A DNA stretch of 64,000 nt, from NCBI GenBank assembly GCA_008360975.2, contig CM039194.1, positions 8,046,426 to 8,110,425 of the forward strand, written 5' to 3'. The stretch comes from Lichenostomus cassidix (lineage: Eukaryota > Chordata > Aves > Passeriformes > Meliphagidae). A model generated the notes under the pieces. It had not been told where the DNA came from. It saw nothing but the letters and a program-made list of their open reading frames with translations, and ran no database searches. Positions 12,695-25,085 of this stretch are shown here, piece after piece (position 1 is the stretch's first letter; each line of letters opens with the position of its first letter). A program made the position numbers and the translations under genes.

Positions 12695-12800
12695 CCTGCT
12701 TTGGACATGGTTTAGTGGTGGCCTCAGCAGTGCTGGGTTAACAGCTGGACTCAATGGTCTCAGAAATCTTTTCAAACCCAAGCACTCTGTGATTGAATGA
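12695..12800 (+). mobile_element. CR1 LINE 3' end, sense, short
   Basis: 'ggacatggtttagtggtggc', 'gctggactcaatggtctcag' and a decayed 'ctctgtgattgaatga' end mark about 100 bases of CR1 tail, more diverged than the neighbouring copies. Confidence 0.8.
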
Positions 12801-14082
12801 CATTAGAGCCTGGCAGTGCACACAGGTTTTGGGATGGAGCTGGTATCAGAGGCACTCACTTGTGCCTCTCTCCAGAAGGCCCTTGGGTCTGCCCTGAGCC
12901 AGGACTGCAGCACGTGTGACATCAAGGAAGCACACAGGAATCTGAGAGTAATCAGACACTTCATGAAGTCAAAAACCCTGCAAAGAAAACCTGCACCAAG
13001 TCACTGCAGCCCCCGTCTTCTTGAAAGGGGCCTCCAAAGGAGCTGAGGCTTGAGAACAGGAGAGGATTAAGAAAAACAGTGGGAAGATTTTATTTGGTTT
13101 TGAAGCTCTCCATCTGTGCCAACAACAAGCCATTTCAAAACTCAATGCTGAATGAACACAGACCAAGCCCAGACCAATGGATACATAACTCAGGGTGGTA
13201 TGAGCCATCTACCCACCACAGGCAGCAGTGAGTACCCTGAAGCCAAGTCCCAGCTCATGCACCAGGGCCTAACATGGGCTCTGTCCTGCTGTGCCCTGCA
13301 GGTGCCATGCCTCATCTTGCCCTGGCTGGGTGCCTGCCAGGATTTGGGCTGCCTGTGTGCTTTTCTCCAGTGAACAGCTCGGGCAAGGCAATTACACACC
13401 AGCAAGGAGTCAGCCCAGTCCCTCACACCCTGCCAACCCCCAGGGCAGCAGGGCCCCACACAAGTGGTGGTGTTTCAGGTGAGGAATTCTGTGGGTGGAT
13501 GGGGTAGTCTGAGCCCTCACACCATCAGCAGCTCAGGGGGGTTTTGCTCCCTGTGAGGCCATGCTGCTCCCAAAGACCTCTGCTTGTGCCATGGGGTCAC
13601 AGCAACCTCAACAGACCTTCAGAGCAGTCAAGTGTACAGGACTGAGAGCCAAAACCACAGCAAACACCACGGGCTTAAAGAAACATAAATATTTTTGTTA
13701 CAATTCCCCTAAAGGTTTTTCTTTTTCAACCAGACAAGAATCCCGCCTCCTCTGGAAGCTCTGAGCTCCTAAAGACATAAGTTCATGAAGCACTGAAGCA
13801 GCACTGAGGTGAGCTCCCAGCCATCAGTTAACTCACACTCCTGGTTACTGCTGTCCTGCATGCAAAAGTATTTTCCCAATAACATAAATCCAAAGCCAAC
13901 CAATGGGGATTTGGGGTGAAGTTGCCCAAGACAGACAAGCCAATCCCACAGAAAGGGGAGAGGACCTTCTCTCTGCATCTTCCCTCTCTAGGAGTGCCAT
14001 CCAGCCTCTTCCTTTTTGCCATCCCTCATGCCCAGCAGGTTCTGAGGCACAGCCTGAGATGCAATACAGAAGAGCTGATAGT

Positions 14083-14342
14083 TTCATAGAATCACAGAAT
14101 GGTTTGGGTTGGAAGGGACCTTAAAGATCCTCTTGTTCCAACCCCCTGCCATGGGCAGGGACACTTTCCACCAGACCAGGTTGCTCCAAGCCCCATCCAA
14201 CCTGGTCTTGAACACTTCCAGGGATAGAGCAGCCACAGCTTCTCCGGGCAACCTGCGCCAATGCCTCACCACCCTCACAGAAATAAATTCTTCCTCATAT
14301 CTAATCTAAATCTTTCTTCCTTCAGCTTAAGGCAATCCCCCT
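14083..14342 (-). mobile_element. CR1 LINE 3' end, antisense, well preserved
   Basis: Begins 'tcatagaatcacagaatggt', then 'gggttggaagggacc', 'ccatgggcagggac', 'ccaggttgctccaag', 'aacacttccaggga', 'cttctccgggcaacctgcgc' and 'catatctaatctaaatc'. It is one of the least decayed CR1 pieces here. Its complement keeps short frames open, which explains the 64-codon minus ORF over it. Confidence 0.9.
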
Positions 14343-17300
14343 AAGGTTTCTGAGAGTGAATCAAAGCAACTCAAAAGAATGGGTCCAGTGAAGCAGACCT
14401 GTCATCTAAGACCAGGGCAAGGCTGGAGTAAGCTAGCGGCAAGTTCTTCACGAGACAGTGAAACAGATCCCACAGTGCTACCCACCACCTAAGCACTGCT
14501 ACATTTCCAGCAGGAAGGAACTGAGCACGAAATATGTGCACAACCAGTCCATGTGCTGGGGAGGTCACTGGCACTTTGTTTTCACAGCTCCTTTTATGCC
14601 CATAGAAGAACTGGTGTGCTCTCTCCCCAAGACAGCAGCGCACGCACGGCACGGCTGCCGCTCTGGGAACGTGGCGAGCACGCCTGCCAGCTTTACTGCT
14701 CTCCCAAAATTAAAGACAGAACAATGTTCTGCGCTTAACCCCTCCACAAAAACAAGCAGCTGCTTCCTCGCTTCTCTCTCTCAAAAAATGGAGATGCTTG
14801 AGAAAGTTTATAAACAGAAAATACTAAAAGAAACAAACCACTTGCCCAGCAGTGATATTGTGGAGCAGAGCACAATGGCGTGTTTGCAGACTGCATGCCC
14901 CAGGTGAGCAGCTCCAGGCTCTTGAGATCCCAGAGAGCAGCCCCTCCCCACACAGCATGCCTGTGGAGGGTGCTTCCTGCCGGGATTTGTTCCCCTAGGA
15001 AGCCAGAATGTTCTTTTTTCCCCTTTTCTAATAAGCATATTATTCTTCCTAATCCCCGCAGGATATGTCTCATTTATGACATCTTTCTATGTCCTCCACA
15101 GAGCAGTGTGCTTCAAAAAATACCAGAGGTCCAATATTGGTGCCTGTCTCAACCCCCTCTATTGTTCCAGTCAGAAAAAGATAATTTTAAAGGAAAAGCT
15201 CCCAGTGAACAGCCCTTCTTTCACTGTCCTCTGCCTCTTCATTCACCACAGAAGGTTTGGTGTCAGCACTGCAACCATCACTTCCACACCATGACTTTTG
15301 CCAAATCATTCACCAGGGAGCTCTATCTTCAAAATTACAACCAATTTTTAAAAATAAGTTTTTCCAATCATATTCCCCACTGCTTTTCCCAGGATTACCA
15401 TCCACCCCTCTGCTCTCCTCTGAAGCAATTACCCTCCAGCAGCCTCCTCCCCAACCAAGTGGATACTTGGATGCTATGAAACAGACTGGGATAATCCCAA
15501 ACCCAGCAGCAGGTCTCTTATCTCGCCACTGGAACCTCATTAGGATTTACTACGTGCTGGCATCTGACAATGGCAGGTCATTAAAATAAAGCACATTAGG
15601 CCAACTGCCTCGTGCTTAACCTAAATTGGTTGGTGTTGGAGCTGTGCAGTCTAATTTAGCAAGCAAGATTATTTGCACCAAGAGGAGTTTGCTCTTGAAA
15701 CACACAGTGCTCCACCTTCTGCCCTGAAGCTTGACCACAGAAGGGTGCCAGAGCCAGGAGAACATTCAGAGCAGGGCAAAGTCCCCGTGCCTGCTGCCTG
15801 CATCCCCTGCCCACGCAGGGATGGGAACCCTCCCCACTGCAGGTATGGCTTTACTCGGAAGCAGCTTTGCTCAAGCCAACTTTGGAATTGGGTAAACACC
15901 ACAAGCTGAAACAATACTTTAGTGAAACGTTAATTTGTAATATCAACTTAATCCCTCTTTATTTCTACCCTTTTTCTCAGAAACCTGCCTCTAAGGTCAC
16001 CTGTGTCAGGACTGAAGGATGAGGGGTGCAACTCCTCACTTTCTGCACAAGCCTCAGCACAGCCATGGGAAAGACTAAGTCAGTCTTTATTCTCCCAGAT
16101 TTTTTTCAAATCAACAAAAGGTGCCTATTCTGGCTGCTCACACCTACATAATGAAGGCAGCTTTCTCCTTGTCACATCTTTAGTTTTTATTAAAAGTGCT
16201 ATTCTAATGCATCTCATCTGTGACCGAAGCCAGGGTTTAACAGGTTAAAAGGTGCAATCCCAAACAAGCCCACACACAACACACCACTCTTCTCTTAAAT
16301 CAATGGTAGTTTGTTGTAGGCAAGGCTGGGGAAATTTTCTGTTCTGCAACTGTGATCAAAAGGGCCTGATTAAAGTCTTCAAGAGGCTTTCAAGATAGTG
16401 TGACAAAATTCTCAGCTTTTAAACAAAGCCAGTCTGTTCCATGCTGTGGGGTGGGGGATGATCTTACAGAGCTACATCTTTTAAAACAGGAAGAAACAAG
16501 AGTCAAATAACTAACTAATGAAGATAAATTCTCTAAATCTTTTAAACATTCTTTCCAGGGATTCTCTTCAGCTTTTCAAAGCATCCTGCCTCGAATTCCT
16601 TGCCAATTCATTTGCATTTTTCTAGTTGCTTATAAAAAGTCTGATGTATCAAGACATAATTTAGATATGTTCACAGCCTAGTTAAAGAAAAACACTGTTT
16701 ATGCAATGTGAATTCATTTAACTGCTGAAGAAAACAAGAAGCTTAAAAGAATAAAAGGGCAAGATCCAGAGTACAAGTGTTATAAAAGGCAAGACACTCA
16801 AAAATCCTTTTGAATCCAAGTACTAATGGATCCAAATTCAAATTCAGAAACAGATCCATAGTGTAGATTCTAACCCAGCTCAGAGGCTGAGGTCTCTAGA
16901 AAGAAGAGGCTGAGAATCAATGAAATTGGATATGGGTTTTAGAGCAAGCAGCCACTAACCCATGTGCAAACTTGAAAATGTGGCTTGAGAAAGACAACTA
17001 AGGGATCCACAAGGATCACCTGGTGTATTTTTTCAATAACTCTCTTGCTCAGCCCAAGGGCATACACAGCTCCAGCAGCACTCCCCACATTGCCTCCCAT
17101 GGTCACGGTCACTGGGAGTCCCTTACTCCTTCCTCCAAAGACAATTTGCAGATTCTCTGTTGCTTTACTGTACACAACAGTCCACCTAGCCTGGCTGCTA
17201 TTACACTTGAATCTGCTTTATATTTACTCTGCTTTGTCAGGGAGCAAGGCCAGGGAGGGACAGCCTGCCCTGGAGACACTGGGAGCCCTGCCGCAGTCCC

Positions 17301-18071
17301 GCAGGCACCGCACCACCAGTCCTAGGTGCTGTTCAGAAGGCTGGGGAAGCTGCTTGGAGCTTCTCTTCCAAACCATCTGCCTCTTGGCTAGGAAGGCAGG
17401 CTGACACTTTCCTTCCCATCAAAAGGAAAGTGGTCACAGAGTGATCTCCAAACAGAAGAGAATTCTTCAATATGAAAAGTTTCATTCAGTTGGTGAGCAA
17501 ACCTGAAATTTCACTCTTACGGTACAGGCAGGTGTTAATCACACACTGCAGGGATTTGTGCCTTTGCCACACAGCTGCTTTCTCCCAGTTTAATGGTGAA
17601 TGTCAAATATTTCACAGGGTTTGGTCTTTTGAACCAGAAGCTTTACACATGCCAAAGGCTTCTGAAGCGTTTTGTGGCTTATGGTAAACAACAGATAAAG
17701 GAAAAATTCAGAGGACAGCAGCACCCTGCAAACCTCCCAGCTGACCATCTCCTCCGTGGTTATCGACCAGTCCTGGAGTCTTTTACACGCTTCTCTTTTA
17801 GCTGTGCACTGCCCATATCTGATAATTAAGAATATCGACTTCAAATAATCTTCTTTAATCTGGTATATTTTACTTTCTGAAGCTTGGGCTGTAAAATGTC
17901 ATTGCCACATAATCTGCTATCAGTCCACACAACATGCAAAGCTACTTAAGGCTTTAATGGGTGTGAATGCAAGTTGCTCTGGATGACAAGAAGGATTGAG
18001 TGTGGCACAGGCTGCGAGGCATCTTTATGGTGTTTGGAAAATTCATTGGCTGAAATCCTCTTGAACAGCAC

Positions 18072-18091
18072 TTTTTTTTTTTTTTTTTTTT
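18072..18091. repeat. T20 homopolymer
   Basis: An uninterrupted run of twenty T in PDLIM4 intron 1. I see no retrogene or SINE body attached on either side. Confidence 0.9.
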
Positions 18092-21000
18092 AAATAGAGC
18101 TGTGTTCTCTGTGGGGAGAAACTGGAGTTTGTTTTGGGTCTCTCCTGGCTGTAAAAGTTCCTCAAAAGCTACACTGTGGGTTGACATCTTTGAAATTGTT
18201 CAAGTAACATAGTGAAACCTGTGTTTGCTTAAAGTTTTTGTATAAATTCAGAAGCAGAAACCAAACATAACCTTATCTACCATGGCCTGGGGCAAGTGGG
18301 GTGTTAGGGGCTGTGTACAAACCCACTACATGAACAAGCTCGGTGAGATACCGGGTTTGCTCTGGCACACATCTGGCACTGACAACAAATCAAGCAGAGT
18401 ATTTTTCTGTGAACATGTTTGTTTTACCCTTTTTTATCAACACTGCCAGATCTTGAGAGAGCTACAGTTTTCGTTCACACTTTAGCACCTGTGGTCACAG
18501 ATGACTTAAAAAATAAAAACGTTTTTACTAAGTGTTTGGGTATCTGAGAACCATGAGGCAAAGCACTTTGAGAGCTCAGAAATCAGACAACAAATTCAGT
18601 TAGAAATATTATAGAAGATTTGTGCCTTCTAGGATTTCCTGTGACTCTTGTAGACTTGTGATACACATTTTGTCCCCAGGCTACCAAGAATTAAATTAAA
18701 TTGCATTGGTCTGCATTAATTTCACACAATTTATAATGCCATATTTGTATTAAAATTAAAGGACTTATCCAATTTCAGCAGGACCAGGATTATAACCACC
18801 TGTTGTGTTATATAGGAACAAAAAGTTTAGGAAAAAAAAGAATAATTGTACATTTCCCCCTGTACGCTTCTTACACCAACAGGGCTGTTCTAGTAAGCCT
18901 GCTATCTGACTTTATTCTCTTTAACACACTTTATCAAGTGGGATATAAGTGCACATTTCTACAAAGTAATTCTGAATACCTGTCCCAACAGGCAATCTTT
19001 CAATCTTCAAGGAAAATTGACATCACCACCATTTAAAAGTAAAACAAAAAGAAACGGGGAGGAAAAAAATGCCAAACCCACAAACCCCTAATCATAAATA
19101 CCCAGAGACACTGAACCCATTTTGCTTTGTCCAGCCTGGCAGAGGCCTGGCGTGTTTTTGAGGGTGTGCTTGGTTTATTTTGTTAACTTGCCCCAAGGTC
19201 AGACCTTGCCTGAATGGATCTACATGAATCATTCTTTCCACCTGCTTTCCCACTCAGGATTATCAGTGTGCTTGATTACGGTAATTAGTATTAGGTTTTC
19301 ATTCCAGCATGTTCCACCACTGCTGTCTCCTGAACCAGCACAAGCATTTAGTCTTCTCTTCCAGTTATTAAGCAAAGCCTCAGCGACAGAAACCCTCCAG
19401 CAGCAAATATATTTGTGACATATTTCTGTTAGTTCTTATCTGTAGCTCAGATTAACTGTTCTGTACCAGCACAGCTTCACATGTAACCACCCAGACCTCT
19501 CACCCCTGAGTTTACAGGAACTATGAGGACAACAAAAACTGACAAGCAAAAGTATTTCCTTCCACTTGAAAAAATCATCCCACTTGAAATACAATAACAA
19601 ACATTACTATGCAACCGAGGGACAGCCTTTGTCACTCAGCTCTACACAGGCAGCAAACCCACCAAAAGCCAGCAGAAATCAGGTAGGGTCCTAGTTTTGG
19701 AATTCAACACAGAGTGGGTTCTTCAGTCCATTTGGGAGCTCTGAACAGGGAGTGCATAATTTCCATCTAATAAATTATTACATACATAAGAATTACATGT
19801 GAAACCAGGGAAAACCTTATGGAAATCAAAGTGAAAAGCCCTGTTCCCTTTGCTGCTGTCTCTGATCCTTGCCTTCTCCACCAACACACACTGAGTTCCT
19901 GGGGTAACCAAACCTGTAAGCCCCAGCCCTGGGTCTGGGGAGCCCCTTGTGCTCAGCCATCCCCACCCACACAAGACCAAACCTCACAGGCCTCCCCAGA
20001 TATTATCACCCTGAGTGGGTTCTCTCTGTATTCACACAGCAGCAGACTTGGGCATTTGCTGGCTGCCCTGACAGAGTCAACAAAATCACTTTTACTGGAA
20101 TTCCTTCCTCAGCAGAATTCCTTCTTGAGTATCCTAACCTTTAACAGGACACATTTCTGCTAAAATGCGAAAGCTGCTTAAGTTTAAAAGTCAACCTTAA
20201 CTCAAACAATACCTGGATAATGGATTGCAGACCAATTATTTCTCACCCTTCTTGTGTTACAGTTCCAAGCCAATGCTGAAAACTGCATTTTTGCTGCTCC
20301 ACTAGAGAACAGTGGGTAAACTAATGTTGAAGCCAGCAGATAAAGGAAAAATTGCATTAAAATCTCATTCAGAAAATACTGGAATTGGTCCATTTGTCAA
20401 CTGCCTGTTTAGCCAAGTAATTTATCTATGATTTCAAAAGCAGCAAGTGCATGGATTAACACTGGCAGAGCTGGGCAGATGATGACATCAGCTGCTCCAG
20501 GAACTGGACAAGCGAGTTCAACTGATTAAATGCATTCAGCTCCTCTAGTTACGCTAATGACTGATTATCTTTTAATCCCAGGCAAGGGGTAGATCAACTG
20601 TGATCCCACACAGAACCACAGCACTCACTGATGTGGTTACAAGCACAACACTGAGAACAGCCAAGTGAGTTATTCCATTTGTGTCCCTGAGCCATGGCCC
20701 CTGGTCAAAAGGAATGTTGTCACTGGAGTAAGAGCCACAGGGAACCCCTTTTCCCACAGACGGCAAACACAGCACCAGTATCAGCCTGCTCAAGCAAAGA
20801 AAAGCAACTGTCAGCTACCAGAAATTTAATTAAGTCTTAAAAAGACTTTCTATCAAGTCATTAAGGACAACTAGAAGCAGATCTTTTGGATCATTCCCTA
20901 CTCCTATAAATATCCTTAGGAGCAGCAACCATTACTGATGTGATGTCCTATACCTAGTGTTATCTCACTGTAGCAGTGGATATAAAACAAGCTGTGTTTC

Positions 21001-24000
21001 CCGCAAGAGCACAGCCTGGGGCTACAGATCCCTTCCCAGCACTGTGCTGACAACACACCAGCATCGCCCTCCAGGGCTGTGTGCCCCTAAACCAGCCCAG
21101 CAAACTCCACTTCTGCTCATCTGCATCCTCCTGAATATACAAGAAGAAACAGGGGATAAAAGGGTAGGTATAGCACACCTAACTTTTCATGAGACTGCAT
21201 TGAGAGAGATGCTCTAAGCACGCCCTTCTGGATTTGCATTTATCTTTAATACTGAGGAGGCCCCATCTGAAGCCCTGGCCTCTCCAGGGCAAAGCTGAGC
21301 ATCAGCTGCTCAGTGGAGCAATCAGATCTTTACCCCTTGTCACTTAGGACTGATCAAATCACAGAGGGAAGTGACCTGTTTTCAAGAAGAAAAGACCATT
21401 GCTTAATGTCATGAGCATATTTGAAACAGCTGCAAGGATCGACTGAACACCATCAGCTGCACCTGCAGACACAGCTACCTCACAGGGGTTAAAGGCCAAA
21501 GTAAACTCTTCTGAGTGAAGCAAGTCCCATTCCAAAGCAGGACTGGGTCATTGTCATATTCCATGCTACCAAATCCATATTTTGTAAAGTTTCTTTTGAC
21601 AAGACTGTCACAAAGCACTCTTGTGAACCACCTTCAGCTTTCTCCCCTGCCCCAGGTCAGGCATCTCTCTCTGCCCACCATCACTGTGCCTCTTGCTCAG
21701 CTCAGTGTGGCAGCTCCTTTCACACCAGCTGCTCCATTATTTCCCCCCTAGAAATGACACATGGACTGCAGGTCCCAAAAATGCATCATTAAAGAACTCT
21801 ACCTTCACTTAACCTGGAGCAATGACACTTGGGCAGGATTTGGAGAGGAAGTTGAACCCTTCCAGGTCTCCAAGCTGACAGCAAAGCTTTGCTGGCCGTG
21901 GCTTCTCACATCCCTACACTGTCACAGCTGGGTAGAGCTCTGGGGAGGAATGGCTTCCTGTAGTAGCTTAGCAAACAGTAGAGAAAACCAGCCTATCAAT
22001 GAACAAATCTTTTTTTTTTTTTCTTTTTCTAGCCCCTACACAGACAAATTTGTGGGTTTTAAGTAGGCAGCCAGCCTCCAGCACCCAGAGCTCAATGTGG
22101 GTGGCTTTGGATGCCTCAAATCCCAAACTGCAACCTGATTTCCCAACATAACCAGTCCAGGTAGGATGCTTGCAGGGCTGTACAGCCCAAACACCTTGTG
22201 ACACGTTGATCCTCAACCCCCCTTGGGCACCACAGTGGGGTGCAGCAACTCCACGTCCCTCAGGCAGCCCAGTGCACACGGAGCTTGTTGGCATCTTGGG
22301 CTCGCAGCTGGATGTGGGATTCCAAGAGTGTGGTCCTGCCTCCCGGCAGAATTTCTGCCTTTCCAAAGATGTTTGTAATTTAATGGCATTTTAGTATAAA
22401 ACAAATAAAATTGAAAGTAAAGAAAAAAGGCACTTTGAAGGAATCAAAAGTCAGCCAAAAGCCTCCACAATTAGCAAGAGGCCCCCTCCCTTCTGCAGTG
22501 AGCCAGCCCAGGCAAGGGGGATGGAGGCTTCTCATTCCTGGAGACAGGAAGCCCCCAGCCCCGTTGCCCATGTTTCAAGCCAAAAAGAACAGATTTCCTG
22601 GACAATTACAGAATAAAAGGGAACATGGCACCACATCAGCCATGATCAGTCCTCCGCACAGCAGCGGGGTTGCACAGACCCACCACCAAGTAAAACCCCA
22701 GGGAGCCCTCCAGCAGCCCCTTCCTGCATCCCTATGGTCAGGAGTTGTAGCAGAAGCTAATTCTTCCCCAGCTTTAACATTTTCAGGTACTATTTGCAAA
22801 GCAAGTAAAGTCTTTCCTTATGTTTAGAGCCCAAGCAGAGCACCCTATATCTATATTTACATCCCAATGAGTTGTTTATCACCCTCCGGGAGTAGCTGTT
22901 AGAGTACGACACATTAGAGCATTACCCCACTCTTTAGTGGAAGCAGAATTTAAAAAGGATCCAATTTAAAAGGCCGCCAAATGGAATAACACCCTACATC
23001 TGCTTCTAGTGTTACAGCTCCTTGTGATCCACAGCAACACTGGCCTGATGAGAATCATCCTCCTCACACCTCCCAGGTTTGCTGAATCAAACAAGAAATT
23101 TGGCAAGCCACCTGTCTAGGCAGAAGCAGACTTAGTTTTTTCTTGTTTAATATTAAACCAGGGCTTTTTTTTCAAAGTAAGTTCAGATGTTCATTTCCAC
23201 AACAGGAACATTTCTACAATTGCCAGGAGGTGATTTGTGATACATCCCACGTTACCAGGAGGGAAATAGAACTCCTCATGCCCAGGAGGTGCAGGCTGAG
23301 CCCCAAAAGCCGAGTGTCCCCTCTGGCAGCACAGCCCCCCAGCTGCGTTTGGATGCCTGTGCCCCCACAGCACAGCCAGCCCCGCCAGCTGCCGCTCCCT
23401 GGCACCTGGGAGCCTTCCCTCTGCTCCATCCATCTCCTCTGTTACTTTTCTAAAACAGGCCTCACTGGAGCACTTGGAAAGGGACAGTCCAAAGTAAAAA
23501 CAAAGCCATGCAATAGACACATATGAACTTAAAGACAAACTAAATCTCTTTAAAACATGCTCTCCTCCATAATTATTTCTTTGAAACTCAGGGTATGTGT
23601 TTTCTCTTTTCTGTCACAGCTTTGGCAGATGAATGAAAAGACGGCGAACAGCTTGTGTGCATTACAACAGTATTTTTAAGTTATAGCTCCTTTCAAAGCC
23701 TTTCAATGCACTCAGTGTTTGTTCAGAACTTCAGCAGCAGCTGCCCAGGGGAGCTCGGCAATCCTACACAGCCCAACATGCCGGGAAGGCAAAGCAGCTT
23801 GGGGCATCGAGCCCTTTCCCGGGGCAGCCCGACGGCGATAGAAACAGCAATGCCCACGGGAATGCGCCCAGCTCAGACACAGCACCTCATCCATCACACA
23901 GTCCCTTGCACCACCTCACCGCGCTGCTCCTTCCTGCACGGGAGCTTTTTGTTTTCACGTATACCTACACACAAAGCCTATTTCAAGCTATCTGTGGCAT

Positions 24001-24501
24001 CTTAGCAAAGAATTTTCCAGAATACATCTTTGTGAGGTCAAACGTAAGTGTTAGTACACTTACACAGTAATTACTACCAGCCCGCAGAGACCCCAGAACA
24101 CTGCAGCCTGCATAGAGAAACTTCTTGCTGACTTAACTCATGCCTTCTTTAAAAACCCCAACAGCCTGTGAACTCAGTCCAGGGCATGAATCCAAACCCT
24201 GTGAACACTAAAAACTCTGAACGCAGATCCTTATGAATTAACATCCAAAAAAATAAAGCATGGAGAATGCTGTAACGCTGGGAAAAGCATTTGAAACAGT
24301 TCTAAGCTCAGAGGGGAGCGAATGAGTGTGTTGGGTGTACATAGAATAATTTAGAGTTCAGAAGAGCCCAAGCGCTGCCACCCCTGGCTCCGGGTACAGC
24401 CCGCCCGACCCCGGGTACCACCCGCCCCGCCGCATCCCCGCCGCCGCTGCCCATCACCTGCGGCCGCTCCCCTCTCCGCTCCGCTCCCCCTCCGAGCTCA
24501 C

Positions 24502-24594
24502 CCTGGAGATGGTCAGCGGGGCGCTGAAATCTTTACCGCCCACCAAACGAAAACCCCACGGCGAAGGGCCACGCAGGACCACCGAATGGGACAT
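24502..24594 (-). CDS. PDLIM4: PDLIM4 exon 1 (coding part), start of the PDZ domain
   Basis: Read on the minus strand, an ATG at 24594 opens 31 codons beginning [20 protein letters not shown] and ending ...PLTISR. They stop at a consensus donor (AGG|GTGAGC) after 24502, in phase 0. The PWGF at residues 12-15 is the carboxylate-binding loop of the PDZ domain. The [14 protein letters not shown] stretch followed by [10 protein letters not shown] is the signature of PDLIM4 (RIL) rather than PDLIM1, 2, 3, 5 or 7. PDLIM4 is a cytoskeletal adaptor: its PDZ domain binds alpha-actinin on actin stress fibres, and its C-terminal LIM domain binds other partners. The start is chosen because the protein family begins exactly here and the ATG has G at -3. 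A CpG island surrounds the exon. The next exon in the window, 15.8 kb away, joins in frame. The identification is very secure; expression level and tissue cannot be read from the sequence. Confidence 0.96.
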
Positions 24595-24652
24595 AGCGGC
24601 CGTGGGGCTCTCCCTGCCCGCGGGCGGCTGTGGCTCCAGCTCCCACTCGCGA

Positions 24653-24748
24653 TCACCGGCCGCAACTCCCCAACGCCGGGACGGACCGATCCCGCCTCCC
24701 CGGAACGCCCCGCCCGCAAGGCGTGCCGGTGGGGAAGGATCGACCCAT
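24653..24748 (-). other. Upstream ORF in the PDLIM4 leader
   Basis: If transcription starts at the TATA-predicted site, the leader contains an ATG at 24748 in a strong context (G at -3, G at +4). It opens 31 codons and stops with TGA at 24653, 58 bases before the PDLIM4 start and in another frame. The peptide is Arg/Gly-rich, as expected from GC-rich DNA, and resembles nothing known to me. It could limit translation of PDLIM4, but would be irrelevant if transcription starts inside it. Confidence 0.4.
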
Positions 24749-24795
24749 CCCGGCTGTCGTTGGGGGAGCTTTTAGCCCAGATTTTGCCCTGAATC

Positions 24796-24803
24796 CTTTT
24801 ATA
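24796..24803 (-). promoter_or_regulatory. PDLIM4: TATA box TATAAAAG of PDLIM4
   Basis: The minus strand reads TATAAAAG from 24803 to 24796, a perfect TATA consensus at the upstream edge of the CpG island. It would place transcription start near 24772, about 30 bases downstream, and give a leader of roughly 180 bases before the ATG at 24594. No strong initiator is seen at that point, so dispersed starts further into the island are also possible. Confidence 0.6.
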
Positions 24804-25085
24804 AGTGGGGTTCAGAGCAACTACTCGCAGTAGTAAAGTTACAGTACTTTGCTAGTAGTAAAGTATACGTTTGGTGTGCTCAAAGCCCCCCTCGCTGCAG
24901 CTTCATCCTCTGTGGTGGAAGGATGATGCAAGAGGTCAGTAAATGTTCAGTTGTGACTGTTTTATTCGTTACAATAAGTCTCTTGAAGGAGAAAAAAGTT
25001 CAAGAAAATGGTCAGATTTGGTTTAAAGCAGTTTGTGAATCTTTCATAGTCATCAGTTGGGCAAAAGATAAACTTTCAAGAAAAT

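Larger units (their letters stand above)
8699..24501 (-). other. PDLIM4: PDLIM4 intron 1
   Basis: This is the intron between the two recognised exons, about 15.8 kb, with a GTGAGC donor at the exon 1 end and a ...TTTCCCAG acceptor at the exon 2 end. It holds a solo LTR (8931-10280) and CR1 pieces near 10.6, 11.5, 12.75 and 14.2 kb. From about 14.35 kb to the promoter island I recognise no transposon apart from a T20 run at 18072-18091. The open frames inside it, the longest being 240 codons on the plus strand at 11854-12576, match no family I know. Confidence 0.9.
24370..24770 (-). promoter_or_regulatory. PDLIM4: CpG island over the PDLIM4 promoter and exon 1
   Basis: The base composition switches abruptly from the AT-rich surroundings to dense CpG, covering the 5' untranslated region, exon 1 and the start of intron 1. 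A GC-box-like GGGCGGGGC (minus strand, near 24707-24715) lies in the leader. This is the expected CpG-rich 5' end of PDLIM4 and the only such island near the gene. Confidence 0.85.

Noticed and set aside
14880..15479. 199-codon plus-strand ORF in PDLIM4 intron 1
   Set aside because: Low-information translation with no recognised motif; another frame overlaps it; likely chance.
16939..17175. Minus-strand ORF whose translation (VTMGGNVGSAAGAVYALG) looks protein-like
   Set aside because: It is on the PDLIM4 strand, but no family is recognised and no clear flanking splice pair was found, so I could not support it as an exon.
18072..18091. T20 run as the poly(A) tail of a retrogene on the minus strand
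   Set aside because: No coding sequence, polyadenylation signal or flanking duplication is recognisable next to it.
24796..24806. CArG (serum response factor) site overlapping the TATA box
   Set aside because: The sequence CTTATAAAAGG lacks the CC at the start of the CC(A/T)6GG consensus.
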